Shown here: piece by piece, positions 1 through 8,529 of the stretch | How the letters are laid out: the number at the start of each line of letters is the position of its first letter | How positions within the stretch are numbered: position 1 is the stretch's first letter | DNA from: Haloarchaeobius amylolyticus | Lineage (GTDB): Archaea; Halobacteriota; Halobacteria; Halobacteriales; Natrialbaceae | DNA: 64,000 nucleotides | Reading direction: 5' to 3' | NCBI RefSeq assembly: GCF_026616195.1 | Contig: NZ_JANHDH010000001.1 | Coordinates: 1,488,001-1,552,000, forward strand | Program-made: the position numbers and the translations under genes | The notes under the pieces: generated by a model | Database searches by the model: none | Seen by the model: the letters and a program-made list of their open reading frames with translations, nothing else | What the model was told of the DNA's origin: nothing

Positions 1-135
1 TACCGGGTCGCGGTGCGCACGGACTCCGGTGCCAGCGGCTCGTACACCTGGGACCTGCAGGAGCGCCCTGCCGGCGGTCGGCTCTCGGTGGCGGTCGACG
101 ACGAGGGCGTCGACTTCGGGTACAGCATCGCGTGA
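1..135 (+). CDS. C-terminal fragment of an unidentified protein
   Basis: The frame is open from the first base to a TGA at 133-135 and encodes the last 44 residues of a gene that begins outside the window. The peptide is rich in Gly, Ser, Thr and Asp with alternating hydrophobic residues (for example SGSYTWDLQE and RLSVAVDDEG), as expected for a beta-sandwich end. There is no membrane anchor. Codon use is normal for the window. The family cannot be named from this fragment. The next gene starts 93 bases downstream on the same strand. Confidence 0.55.
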   Translation, partial: YRVAVRTDSGASGSYTWDLQERPAGGRLSVAVDDEGVDFGYSIA

Positions 136-228
136 AGCGGCGCTCACGGCTGGTTCGACGACGGAGACGACGTTCGGCTTGAGCACTCGTGGGTCGGTCC
201 TTTGCCAGTGTGCGTTACATTTTCTAGC

Positions 229-1581
229 ATGGTCGAAACACAGACGTTCGCCGAGTTCGTCCCGCGCGTCAGCTACGACGCCCTGCCCGACGACGTGGTC
301 GACGAGTTGAAGAAACGCGTGCTCGACTCGCTCGGCATCGCCGTCGCCGCTCTCGACGCCGAGACGACCGACACCGTCTACAGCACCGTCACCGAGTACG
401 GCACCGACGGCCCCTGTCGGCTCTGGGGCCATCACTCGCGGGCGACGCCCGACGAGGCCGCGATGCACAACACGACTCTGGTGCGCTACCTCGACTTCAT
501 GGACTCGTTCCTAGCGCCCGGGGAGACGCCCCACCCGAGCGACAACATCGCCGCGGCCATCGCCTGCTGCGAGGACGCGAACCGCTCCGGCGAGGACCTG
601 CTCGAAGCCATCGGGGTCGCCTACGAGGTGCAGGGCGAACTGGCGTGGAACGCCCCGGTCCGGGACCGCGGCTGGGACCACGTCACCCACACGGTCGTCT
701 CGGCGGCGTGTGCCGCCGGGAAGGCCTACGGGCTCGACGCCGACCAGCTGGCCAACGCCATCGGCATCGCCGGCACGGCCCACAACGCCCTCCGGGTGAC
801 CCGCACCGGCGGCATCAACGAGTGGAAGGGCGTCGCGAGCGCGAACGCCGCCCGGAACGCGGTCTACTCGGTCAGACTCGCCCGGCACGGGATGGACGGC
901 CCGACGAACCTCTTCGAGGGCCAGAAGGGCTGGCAGCAGGTCGTCTCGGGCGACTTCACGGTCGACCTCGACCCGGCCTGCGAGCGCGTCTTCGACACCA
1001 TGACCAAGCGCTACGTCGCCGAGACCTACGCCCAGTCCGCCGTCGAGGGCATCGTCCAGCTCGCCGAGTCCGAGGACATCGACCCCGCGGACGTCGAGCG
1101 CATCCACCTCGATACCTTCGCGGGCGCGAAGCTCATCATCGGCGGCGGCGAGGGCAGCCGCTACGAGGTCGAGACGAAGGCCCAGGCCGACCACTCGCTG
1201 CCGTACATGCTGGCGGCCGCGCTGGCCGACCGCGAACTCGGCATCGACGCCTACGAGCCCGAGCGCATCGCCCGCGAGGACGTGCAGACGCTGCTCCGGA
1301 CGGTCGAGGTCAGCGAGGACGACGAGCTGACGCGGCGCTTCGAGGGCGGCGAGATGCCCGCCCTCATCCACGTCACGCTCAAGGACGGCACCACCTACGA
1401 GGTGGAGAAGGCGGCCTTCCAGGGCCACCCCAGCGACCCGATGGACTGGGAGCACGTCGAGGCGAAGTTCCACGAGAACACCCGCGGGCGGTACGACGAG
1501 GACCACCGCGAGAAGCTCGTCGAGACGGTCCTGCAACTCGAACGACACGACGTGGACGACCTGGTGGCGCTGCTGAAGTAG
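229..1581 (+). CDS. MmgE/PrpD family protein (2-methylcitrate dehydratase-like)
   Basis: Predicted 450 aa, the usual length of the MmgE/PrpD family, whose members include 2-methylcitrate dehydratase and cis-aconitate decarboxylase. Family signs are an N-terminal helical region with LKKRVLDSLG, a conserved stretch around HNTTLVRYLDFMD, SDNIAAAIACCE, and a C-terminal lid domain with HVTLKDGTTYE. I take the ATG at 229 rather than the TTG at 202 because the MVETQTFAEF start fits the family and the upstream residues look non-coding. The enzyme is cytoplasmic and probably dehydrates a hydroxy-tricarboxylate, but no prpB or prpC neighbour is present to confirm propionate metabolism. The exact substrate is not assignable. 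Confidence 0.85.
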   Translation: MVETQTFAEFVPRVSYDALPDDVVDELKKRVLDSLGIAVAALDAETTDTVYSTVTEYGTDGPCRLWGHHSRATPDEAAMHNTTLVRYLDFMDSFLAPGETPHPSDNIAAAIACCEDANRSGEDLLEAIGVAYEVQGELAWNAPVRDRGWDHVTHTVVSAACAAGKAYGLDADQLANAIGIAGTAHNALRVTRTGGINEWKGVASANAARNAVYSVRLARHGMDGPTNLFEGQKGWQQVVSGDFTVDLDPACERVFDTMTKRYVAETYAQSAVEGIVQLAESEDIDPADVERIHLDTFAGAKLIIGGGEGSRYEVETKAQADHSLPYMLAAALADRELGIDAYEPERIAREDVQTLLRTVEVSEDDELTRRFEGGEMPALIHVTLKDGTTYEVEKAAFQGHPSDPMDWEHVEAKFHENTRGRYDEDHREKLVETVLQLERHDVDDLVALLK

Positions 1582-1615
1582 CTGGAGAGCAGGACGGCGG
1601 CGCACGACTCTCGGG

Positions 1616-2161
1616 CTACGGCGTCTCGATGTACGCGAAGCCCTCGCGGGCCTGGAGCTTCGTGAGCTCGCCGACGCCCGCGGGGACGGTCTCGACCACG
1701 TCGAGCAGGTCGGACTCGGCCACGTCGAGGGCCGCCATCGAGTTCTGGCAGGCGCGGAAGGAGACGCCCTGCTCGGCGAGCTCGCGGACCTTCTCGGGGT
1801 ACTGCGAGTCGGTCTCGGTGAGCAGGTAGATGCCCTTGCCGTTGGCGACGAGGACGGTCTGGTCGACGGGCGTCGTGTCGTCGGCGAGCAGGTTGGCGAC
1901 GTTCGCGACGGCGTGGCGCTGTTCTTCGGGGGGTTTCGAGAAGTGGAAGACGGTACTCATGGCTGGTTCCTCGGGTTCGGCGGTGGTCTCCTCGGTGGTC
2001 TCGGTGGGCGTCTCGGTCGCCGCGTCGGTCCCCGTCGCGGTCCGGGTGCCTGTCGGCGGCTCGGTCCCGACCAGTCCGGCGTCGGTACAGCCGGCGAGCA
2101 GGAGGGTCGCACCCGTGCCGACGACACCGAGGAGCTGGCGGCGCGTTCGGTTCGAACCCAT
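1616..2161 (-). CDS. Exported DsrE-like lipoprotein
   Basis: Predicted 181 aa. The N-terminus has a twin-arginine motif (RTRRQLLG), a hydrophobic stretch and a lipobox ending in LAGC with Cys25, so the protein is probably exported by Tat and lipid-anchored. A Thr/Glu/Pro-rich linker (about residues 30-68) follows. Residues about 70-181 form a DsrE/DsrF-like fold: VFHFSKPPEEQRHAVANVAN, then VDQTVLVANGKGIYLL, then VSFRACQNSM with a Cys at the position used in sulfur-relay relatives. DsrE domains are normally cytoplasmic, so the exported version is unusual. The ATG at 2161 is chosen over a GTG one codon upstream. It converges with the MmgE/PrpD gene. Function is unknown. Confidence 0.7.
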   Translation of the reverse strand: MGSNRTRRQLLGVVGTGATLLLAGCTDAGLVGTEPPTGTRTATGTDAATETPTETTEETTAEPEEPAMSTVFHFSKPPEEQRHAVANVANLLADDTTPVDQTVLVANGKGIYLLTETDSQYPEKVRELAEQGVSFRACQNSMAALDVAESDLLDVVETVPAGVGELTKLQAREGFAYIETP

Positions 2162-2283
2162 CACGACCGGCTTGGACCCCGGGACCCCTTGCTACGCGCC
2201 TGCTAAGCCGGGAGATGCGGGACTGACCCGCACCTAGGCGGTCGATAAGCGTCGCGCGCGAGAACGAGGTGTCTGCTGGGTGG

Positions 2284-2646
2284 TCAGCGCCGGTCGTCGC
2301 CGTCGCCCTCGCTCACGTCGATGTGGACGGGTTCGTCGTCGCGACTGTCGCGACTGCCCGTGCCCTCACCGCCGAGGAGCTTCGAGCGCAGGTCGTCCGC
2401 GACCGACTGGACCTGGTCGCGGAGCGTGCTGACCTCGCGCTCGAACTGCTCGACCGACCGCTCGACGTAGTGGACGCGCTGGATGGGGATGCGTCGCACG
2501 AGGTCGCGGTCCTCCTCCTCGCCGGTCTTCAGTATCCAGTGGTCCTGGAAGTACGCGATGTGCTCGTTCGCGACCGTCTTCTCGACGGTCTCGCCGTCGG
2601 GGTCGTCGTACACGATGACTGCCTCGCCGAGTTCTCTGTCGGTCAT
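2284..2646 (-). CDS. Small acidic protein with coiled coil, function unknown
   Basis: Predicted 120 aa, soluble. The first 50 residues hold a compact domain (VIVYDDPDGETVEKTVANEH, then AYFQDHWILKTG). Residues about 60-90 form a heptad-like coiled coil (VERSVEQFEREVSTLRDQV). The tail is highly acidic and polar. A much longer reading frame continues upstream on this strand, but it runs antisense through the peptidase and comA genes and its composition is that of a shadow frame; the ATG at 2646 sits just inside the divergent intergenic region. I do not recognise the family. It is transcribed divergently from the S9 peptidase. Confidence 0.6.
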   Translation of the reverse strand: MTDRELGEAVIVYDDPDGETVEKTVANEHIAYFQDHWILKTGEEEDRDLVRRIPIQRVHYVERSVEQFEREVSTLRDQVQSVADDLRSKLLGGEGTGSRDSRDDEPVHIDVSEGDGDDRR

Positions 2647-2766
2647 ACCCGGGACGAGGGGCGCCAGACGGGTAACGGCTTGGCACAGACGGTTAGGTTG
2701 CCGCGAGCGGCGGGGCGTTCGTGTCACCCCGTAGAAATTTGTGGCGCGGGCCTCGACTGCTAGCAC

Positions 2767-4581
2767 ATGACCGACTCGGACCTCCTCGAAGCCATCGCCC
2801 GCCTGCCGACGGTCTCCCAGCCGACGCCCTCGCCGAGTGGCGACGCACTCGCGTTCATCTGGGACGAGACGGGGCGGAACGAACTCTACCTGCGCGACCT
2901 CGCCACCGACGAGGTGACACAGATCAGCGACGGGGAACTGCCCCGGAGCGCCGCGCTCCCACTGCTCTGGTCGCCCGACGGCGAGCGCGTCTACTACCAC
3001 CGCGACGAGGGCGGCGACGAGCAGTACGACCTCTGTGCGGCCGACCGCGAGGGGACCCACGAGACGCTGGTCACCCTCGACGGGCAGAACCGACTGCTCG
3101 ACACCTACGGGGACGACCTGCTGTTCACGTCGACCGCCAGCGGCCAGATGAACCTGCACTGGTACCGCGGCGAGACCGGCGAGACCGAGCAGGTGACCGA
3201 CCGGGAGCGCCCGGTGTTCGGGGCGTCGGTCTCGCCCGACGGCGACCGTCTCGCGGCCTACCAGGTCAGCGACGAGAGCCTCGACGGGTACGAGGCCGTC
3301 GTCTCGGCCCGTGACGGCGGCGACGCCCGGCAGCTCGACCTCGGTGACGTGGATTCGGAGACCATGGTCGAGGACTGGCACCCCGAGGGCGACCGCGTAC
3401 TGGTGGAGGACGACGCGACCGGGAAGAGCCGCGTCGGCGTCTTCGCCCTCGACGACGACTCGGTCAGGTGGCTCTCCGCGGGCGACCGTCCCGAGCACGC
3501 GGTCGCGTTCACCCCCGACGGGACCCGGGTCGTCGCGATACGGAAGCGCGACGCCGCCATCGTCCCGGTCGTCTACGACCTCGCCGAGGGAGAGAGCCGC
3601 GAGTTCGACCTCCCGCTCGGCGTCACCCGCCCCGGGGCGCTCATGAGCCTCTGTGACCCCTTCGTGGACGACGACGAACTGGTCCTCACGCACCAGACCG
3701 CCGCGGCCCGCCCCGAGGTGGTCCGGTACGACCTCGCGACCGACACCGCCGAGACGGTCCACCCGGCCGCCTACGGCGACCTCGACCCGGACACCTTCGT
3801 CGAGGCGACGTACCACACCTACGAGTCCGAGGACGGCCTCGAGATCGGCGGGCTGCTGTACGAACCCGACCGCGACGGCGACGAGCCAGCCCCCGCCATC
3901 GTGGACGTCCACGGCGGGCCGCACTGGCAGTCGATGCGCCGGTTCAACGTCGTCGTCCAGTTCCTCGCGACGCAGGGCTACACCGTCTTCCGGCCGAACT
4001 ACCGCGGCTCCACCGGCCGCGGGCGCGAGTTCAAACTGGCCGTCCGTGGCGACTGGGGCGGGATGGAACAGGCCGACATCGCGGCGGCCGGGCGCTGGCT
4101 CGCGGCCCGCGAGGGCGTCGACGCGGACCGCATCGCGGTCGCCGGCGCGTCCTACGGCGGCTACTCGGCGTACTCGCAGCTCGTGCAGTACCCGGACCTC
4201 TGGGACACCGTCGTGGCCCGGGTCGGCATCACCGACCTGCACGCCCTCTACGAGGAGGACATGCCCCACTTCAAGACCATCCTCCAGCAGCAGATGGGCG
4301 ACCCCGAGGAGAACCACGACCTCTGGCGGGACCGCTCCCCGGTCGAACACGTCGAACACGCCGAGGCGCCCCTGTGCATCATCCACGGGGTGAACGACCC
4401 GCGCTGTCCCATCTCGCAGTCCCGGCTGTTCAGGGAGGCGCTGGAGGACGAACGCGGCTGGACCGCCGGCGAGGAGTTCGAGTACAACGAACTCGACGAG
4501 GAGGGCCACGGCTCGGGCGACCAGGAGCAGAAGATACGCACCTTCGAGCTGCTCGGGGCGTTCCTCGACGAACGACTCTGA
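2767..4581 (+). CDS. S9 family serine peptidase (prolyl oligopeptidase / acylaminoacyl peptidase type)
   Basis: Predicted 604 aa, cytoplasmic. Residues about 20-330 form a TolB-like beta-propeller with repeated S-P-D/W-S-P-D motifs (PLLWSPDGERV, VSPDGDRLAAY, FTPDGTRVVA). Residues about 350-604 form an alpha/beta hydrolase: DVHGGPHWQ oxyanion region, GASYGGYS with nucleophile Ser462, HGVNDPRCP with Asp544, and EEGHGS with His581. This is the complete triad of the S9 family, which removes N-terminal acyl amino acids or cleaves short peptides. Start ATG at 2767; no signal peptide. A perfect 8-bp hairpin follows the stop. The exact subfamily is not certain. Confidence 0.9.
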   Translation: MTDSDLLEAIARLPTVSQPTPSPSGDALAFIWDETGRNELYLRDLATDEVTQISDGELPRSAALPLLWSPDGERVYYHRDEGGDEQYDLCAADREGTHETLVTLDGQNRLLDTYGDDLLFTSTASGQMNLHWYRGETGETEQVTDRERPVFGASVSPDGDRLAAYQVSDESLDGYEAVVSARDGGDARQLDLGDVDSETMVEDWHPEGDRVLVEDDATGKSRVGVFALDDDSVRWLSAGDRPEHAVAFTPDGTRVVAIRKRDAAIVPVVYDLAEGESREFDLPLGVTRPGALMSLCDPFVDDDELVLTHQTAAARPEVVRYDLATDTAETVHPAAYGDLDPDTFVEATYHTYESEDGLEIGGLLYEPDRDGDEPAPAIVDVHGGPHWQSMRRFNVVVQFLATQGYTVFRPNYRGSTGRGREFKLAVRGDWGGMEQADIAAAGRWLAAREGVDADRIAVAGASYGGYSAYSQLVQYPDLWDTVVARVGITDLHALYEEDMPHFKTILQQQMGDPEENHDLWRDRSPVEHVEHAEAPLCIIHGVNDPRCPISQSRLFREALEDERGWTAGEEFEYNELDEEGHGSGDQEQKIRTFELLGAFLDERL

Positions 4582-4590
4582 GCGCCTGTC

Positions 4591-4612
4591 GTGGCTTGTG
4601 TTACCAAGCCAC
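4591..4612. promoter_or_regulatory. Perfect 8-bp stem-loop between S9 peptidase and comA
   Basis: GTGGCTTG (4591-4598), loop TGTTAC, CAAGCCAC (4605-4612). It lies 9 bases after the peptidase stop and 33 bases before the comA start. No T-run follows at once, so an operator or RNA processing site is as likely as a terminator. Confidence 0.4.
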
Positions 4613-4644
4613 TCGGCTAACAGCCTCGCGGGCGAAGTCCCTGC

Positions 4645-5469
4645 ATGGCTCGCGCCTTCGACTTCCTGCACGTCAACGACCGACCCGAGAAGCCACGCGA
4701 CCGCGGCATCACCGAGATCCGCGGCCCGTACTACGACCCGATGGGGCCCCGCGAGTTGCGGGACATCCTCGAGACGATGGGTGAGTACGTGGACATCTAC
4801 AAGTTCTCGGGCGGGTCGTTCGCCCTGATGCCCGAGGAGGCGGTCAGAGACCTCATCGACACCTGCCACGAGTTCGACGTCATGGTCTCGACCGGGGGGT
4901 TCGTCGAGAACGTCCTCGTCCGGGACAACGACCTCGTCGACCGCTACATCGAAGAAGCGGGGAACCTCGGCTTCGACATCGTCGAGATATCCTCGGGCTT
5001 CCTCGCCATCGACACCGACGACCTCGTCGCGTTGACCGAGACGGTCGCCGACCATGGCCTGAAACCGAAACCCGAGATAAACGTCCAGTTCGGCGCCGGT
5101 GGCGCCTCCAGCGTCGAGGAGCTGGAATCCGAGGCGGCCATCGACCCGGCGAGCGCCATCCGGGAGGCCGAGCGCCACCTCGACGCCGGCGCGTACAAGA
5201 TAATGGTCGAGTCGGAGGGCATCACCGAACGGGTGCGGGAGTGGCGGACCGACGTGGCCTTCGAGATCGCCAACGAGGTCGGCATCGAGCACTGCGTGTT
5301 CGAGGCCGCCGACCCGCCGGTGTTCGAGTGGTACATCAAGAACTTCGGCCCGAACGTGAACCTGTTCGTCGACAACTCACAGATAGTGGAGCTGGAGTGC
5401 ATGCGCTCGGGCCTGTGGGGCAAGAAGAGTTCGTGGGGGCGGACCGCGAGCTACCAGCGGGAGGGGTGA
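4645..5469 (+). CDS. comA: ComA family phosphosulfolactate synthase-like protein
   Basis: Predicted 274 aa TIM-barrel protein of the ComA family. The known enzyme adds sulfite to phosphoenolpyruvate to give (2R)-phospho-3-sulfolactate, the first step of coenzyme M synthesis in methanogens. Family motifs are TEIRGPYYDPMG near the N-terminus, DIYKFSGGSF, VSTGGFVENV, EISSGFLAID, KPEINVQFGAGG, and KIMVESEGITE in the phosphate-binding half. No other coenzyme M genes are nearby and haloarchaea do not make methane, so the product may serve a sulfonate pathway or another PEP-derived reaction. It ends 6 bases before the convergent CPBP gene. Confidence 0.8.
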   Translation: MARAFDFLHVNDRPEKPRDRGITEIRGPYYDPMGPRELRDILETMGEYVDIYKFSGGSFALMPEEAVRDLIDTCHEFDVMVSTGGFVENVLVRDNDLVDRYIEEAGNLGFDIVEISSGFLAIDTDDLVALTETVADHGLKPKPEINVQFGAGGASSVEELESEAAIDPASAIREAERHLDAGAYKIMVESEGITERVREWRTDVAFEIANEVGIEHCVFEAADPPVFEWYIKNFGPNVNLFVDNSQIVELECMRSGLWGKKSSWGRTASYQREG

Positions 5470-5475
5470 GCGCCC

Positions 5476-6375
5476 TCAGTCCGCGGTCGCGTCGGCGGTC
5501 GGCTCCGGCCGCCCTATCCCCCACTCGTCCTCTTCGCGTCGAATGGCCCACCACAGCACGACGGCCGCGCCGAGGGTCGTGACCACGACGTTCACCGCGC
5601 CCGCGATGCCCGTGGCCCAGGCGGGGCCGGTCACGTCGGCGGCGACGACCACCGAGGCCGGCGTCTCGCCGTAGCGACCGATGCCGAGGTTCGTCAGCAC
5701 GTCGACGCCGGCGTGGAAGCCGATGGCGAGCGCGAGCCGGCCGGTGAGGACGTACAGCGCGCCGAGGACGACGCCGAGTTCCACCCAGAACAGGATGGAG
5801 AGGCCGAGGCCCGACTGCGAGAGGTGGAGGAGGCCGAAGAAGGTGCCACTGAGGAGCGTGGCGGCCCAGACCGCGGTCCGGTCGGAGCCGGGGAGGGCCT
5901 CGGCGAGGGTCGTCAGCAGGAACCCGCGGAAGTACGTCTCCTCCCAGACGCCGACGAGGCAGAACGCGAGCGCGAAGGCCACGAAGGCCTGGAGCAGCCC
6001 GCCGGTGCCGGCGACGAACCAGCCGGTGATGCTGGCCCAGCCGGCCGCGAGCAGGACGGCGAAGGCGACCACCTGGATGAGGCCGCCGACCGCGACGCCG
6101 ACGAGGAGGTCGCCGCGCCAGCCCGGTTCGAAGCCGAGGCCGTAGTCGGTGAGGGACCGGCCGTCGAGCCGGCTGAGGCCGACGACCACGCCGAGGGCTG
6201 CGACCGTCGCAGCCGCGTTCGCCGCGGTCGCGGACCACGGCAGGGTGAGCGCACGGTTCGCGAGTGTGGACAGGACGAGGACGGCGGGGAGGCCGACGAC
6301 CAGCCCGAGGAGGAGTCGCCAGCCCGCCCGCACCGTCCCCGCGTCGTTCCGGAGGATGCCATTCAGGGAGGCCAT
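5476..6375 (-). CDS. CPBP family intramembrane glutamic endopeptidase
   Basis: Predicted 299 aa integral membrane protein with about seven to eight hydrophobic segments. The CPBP (Rce1-like) signature is present: motif 1 WEETYFRGF (EExxxR), then SGTFFGLLHLSQ (FxxxH), then the C-terminal GFHAGVDVLTNL. CPBP proteins cleave within membranes, for example prenylated CaaX proteins or bacteriocin precursors; the substrate here is unknown. The C-terminus is a cytosolic Arg/Glu-rich tail. ATG at 6375 is preferred to an upstream GTG. It is divergent from the HTH gene at 6469. Confidence 0.85.
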   Translation of the reverse strand: MASLNGILRNDAGTVRAGWRLLLGLVVGLPAVLVLSTLANRALTLPWSATAANAAATVAALGVVVGLSRLDGRSLTDYGLGFEPGWRGDLLVGVAVGGLIQVVAFAVLLAAGWASITGWFVAGTGGLLQAFVAFALAFCLVGVWEETYFRGFLLTTLAEALPGSDRTAVWAATLLSGTFFGLLHLSQSGLGLSILFWVELGVVLGALYVLTGRLALAIGFHAGVDVLTNLGIGRYGETPASVVVAADVTGPAWATGIAGAVNVVVTTLGAAVVLWWAIRREEDEWGIGRPEPTADATAD

Positions 6376-6421
6376 GAGAGGAGCCACGGCTGCCAGTCAC
6401 AAAGGCGATTCCAGTACCGCG

Positions 6422-6430
6422 ATACTATAA
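6422..6430 (+). promoter_or_regulatory. TATA box of the 6469 regulator gene
   Basis: ATACTATAA lies about 40 bases before the ATG at 6469, giving a predicted transcription start near 6453 and a very short leader, typical of haloarchaea. Confidence 0.45.
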
Positions 6431-6468
6431 CGAATAAGACAGTTCGGTGTGACGTGTGTCCCGAGGCG

Positions 6469-7329
6469 ATGTCCGACCACGACCCGACCGCCGGCCTCGA
6501 CCTGCTCGGCGAGGACACCCGGTTCGCCATCCTGCGCGAACTCGCGGAGCACCAGCGCGAGCACCCCGATTCACGGGCGCTGCCCTTCGCCGAGTTGCGA
6601 AAGCGCGTCGGCCGCCGGGACGCTGGGAACTTCAACTACCACCTCAAGCGGTTGCGCGACCGGTTCGTCGAGTCGACCGAGGACGGCTACCGGCTCACGT
6701 ACCTCGGGATGGTCGCCTACGGCCGGCTTGCGGCCGGAACGTACGCCCCCCACGACACCATCGGCCCGGCGGAACTCGACGCCGACTGCCCCATCTGCGG
6801 ACAGGGGATGACCGCGACCTACGAGGACTGCATCCTGACGGTGTCGTGCCCCGACGGGCACGTCGTGCCACAGAACTTCCTGCCGCCCGCGGCCACGACC
6901 GACCGGGACCTCTCGGACCTGCTCGACGTGGCCGCCCTGGGCCTGCTGCAGGACGCCGAGGCGGCGCTCTCTGGCGTCTGCACCTTCTGTGACGGCCCCG
7001 TGTCGCTCGCCCTCACGGAGACGGACGCCGACACCGGGTGGGCGAGTCACGCCTACGCCGGCAACTGTCGCTCCTGTGGCGTGCTGTTCCGGCTGTCGGC
7101 GCCGGCCGCCGCCCTGGTCGAACCGGCTGCCGCGGCGTTCTGTGCGCGCCACGGTGCGAACCCGCGGGCCGGGTTCTCGGAACTGCTGACCGCACTGGGC
7201 AACGCGGAGACCGTGGCTTCCGGCACGGACCCACCCTCTTCGACGGTCGTGGTCCGGTTCGGCGAGGAGTCGGTCCGGGTGCGGGTGACCGCCGAGGGGG
7301 TCGACCACGTCCCGACTCCAGATTCCTGA
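6469..7329 (+). CDS. ArsR-type winged-helix regulator with zinc-finger-like C-terminal domain
   Basis: Predicted 286 aa. Residues about 10-85 form a winged helix (LLGEDTRFAILRELAEH, then FAELRKRVGRRD, then NFNYHLKRLRDRFVE), typical of a haloarchaeal HTH family that begins with the phrase GEDTRxxIL. The rest holds two treble-clef-like zinc sites: CPICG with a later SCPDGH, and CTFCDGP with CRSCG. Such proteins probably sense a signal through the C-terminal part and repress or activate transcription. A far longer upstream extension of the frame is antisense to the CPBP gene and is rejected. The gene is followed after 45 bases by a TrpD2-like gene, perhaps a target. Confidence 0.8.
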   Translation: MSDHDPTAGLDLLGEDTRFAILRELAEHQREHPDSRALPFAELRKRVGRRDAGNFNYHLKRLRDRFVESTEDGYRLTYLGMVAYGRLAAGTYAPHDTIGPAELDADCPICGQGMTATYEDCILTVSCPDGHVVPQNFLPPAATTDRDLSDLLDVAALGLLQDAEAALSGVCTFCDGPVSLALTETDADTGWASHAYAGNCRSCGVLFRLSAPAAALVEPAAAAFCARHGANPRAGFSELLTALGNAETVASGTDPPSSTVVVRFGEESVRVRVTAEGVDHVPTPDS

Positions 7330-7374
7330 GAACGGACCGGGCGACTTTTGGCCGGACCGTCCCAACGCATGCCC

Positions 7375-8439
7375 ATGTCGAAGACGACCCAGGAGTACGG
7401 CGAGTGGCCGCTGAAACGGCTGATGACGGAAGTGTGTGGCTCCGGTCCGAAGTCCGCAGAGGACCTGACACGCGAGCAGGCCCGGGAGGCGTTCCAGCGC
7501 ATCCTCGGCGGCGAACCCGACGACCTCACGCTCGGCGGGTTCTGGCTGGCGAACCGCTGGAAGCGCAACAACCCGGAGGAGCTCGGCGCCTACACCGACG
7601 TGATGCGCGAGGAGAGCGTCGTCACGGCCGAACCCGACTGCGACCCCGTCGACTGCGGCGCGAACTACGACGGCAAGGGGCGCTCGGCCATCTTCGGCGT
7701 CGGCGCGGGCGTCGTCGCCGCGGCCGCCGGCACGCCGGTCGTCGCCCACTCCGGCGACCGCGTCCCCACCCAGAAGCAGGACGCCTACAAGCACGTGCTC
7801 GACGAACTCGGCGTCCGCACCGAGCTCTCGGTCGAGGAGTCCGCCGACATGGTCGACGAGACCGGCTTCGGCTTCTACTACCAGCCCGAGTTCAACCCGA
7901 AGGTCCACGCCCTCTGGGAGCAACGCGACAAACTCGGCGTGCGCTCGTTCGTCAACACCATCGAGACGCTCGCGAACCCGGCGAACGCGTCGGTCCACCT
8001 CGGCTCGTTCTATCACCTCGCGTTCGCGAAGAAGGTGTGTGACACCTTCGCAGAGAGCCGCGAGAGCGACGTGGACAAGGTCGTCATGTTCCAGGGGATG
8101 GAGGGCTACGACGACATCCGCCCCGGCTACACGAAGGTGGCCGAATGGGACGGGGAGGAACTCTCCGACTACGAGATCGAGACCGCGAACTTCGGCATGG
8201 ACTTCGAGGGCGAGGACCTGCAGGTCGAGAACGTCGCCGAAGAGTCCGCGACCATCACCGAGGAGGTGCTCGACGGCGAGCGCGACGACCAGTTCGCCGA
8301 CGCCATCGCCCTGAACGCTGCGTTCCGGATGTACGCCCGCGACGACGTGGCCGACCTCGACGAGGGGCTCGAAGCGGCCCGCGAGGTCATCGAATCGGGC
8401 GACGCGGCCGCGGTGCTCGAAGACCTCCGCGAGTTCTGA
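7375..8439 (+). CDS. TrpD2-like protein (anthranilate phosphoribosyltransferase superfamily)
   Basis: Predicted 354 aa. It resembles anthranilate phosphoribosyltransferase relatives: an N-terminal helical domain (REQAREAFQRILGGE and LGGFWLANRWKRN), a central segment DGKGRSAIFGVGAGVVAAAA where TrpD has its DxxGTGGD phosphate loop, then VVAHSGDRVPTQKQDAYKHV, and VRSFVNTIETLANPAN matching the RT(I/L)FNxLGPLxNP region. The TrpD catalytic loops are not fully conserved, which points to TrpD2/YbiB-like paralogues rather than tryptophan synthesis; some of those bind nucleic acid. ATG codons occur at 7369 and 7375. No trp genes are nearby. Confidence 0.65.
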   Translation: MSKTTQEYGEWPLKRLMTEVCGSGPKSAEDLTREQAREAFQRILGGEPDDLTLGGFWLANRWKRNNPEELGAYTDVMREESVVTAEPDCDPVDCGANYDGKGRSAIFGVGAGVVAAAAGTPVVAHSGDRVPTQKQDAYKHVLDELGVRTELSVEESADMVDETGFGFYYQPEFNPKVHALWEQRDKLGVRSFVNTIETLANPANASVHLGSFYHLAFAKKVCDTFAESRESDVDKVVMFQGMEGYDDIRPGYTKVAEWDGEELSDYEIETANFGMDFEGEDLQVENVAEESATITEEVLDGERDDQFADAIALNAAFRMYARDDVADLDEGLEAAREVIESGDAAAVLEDLREF

Positions 8440-8463
8440 GAACAGCTGACACGGAGGACACCT

Positions 8464-8499
8464 TTACTGGGCAAGGATTCCTCCCCATCTTTCCAGTAA
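8464..8499. promoter_or_regulatory. Spaced inverted repeat upstream of cdd
   Basis: TTACTGG (8464-8470) and CCAGTAA (8493-8499) are perfect inverted 7-mers 22 bases apart. The second arm abuts a TATA-like ACCTTTTCC about 25 bases before the cdd ATG. Possible operator; could be chance. Confidence 0.3.
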
Positions 8500-8529
8500 C
8501 CTTTTCCTCACCTCGGGCGAAGCAACCGC

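Noticed and set aside
2284-5292. A 1002-codon open frame on the minus strand
   Set aside because: Only the last 120 codons (2284-2646) have gene-like composition. The rest is antisense to the S9 peptidase and comA, both with clear catalytic motifs; GC-rich codon bias keeps the opposite frame open.
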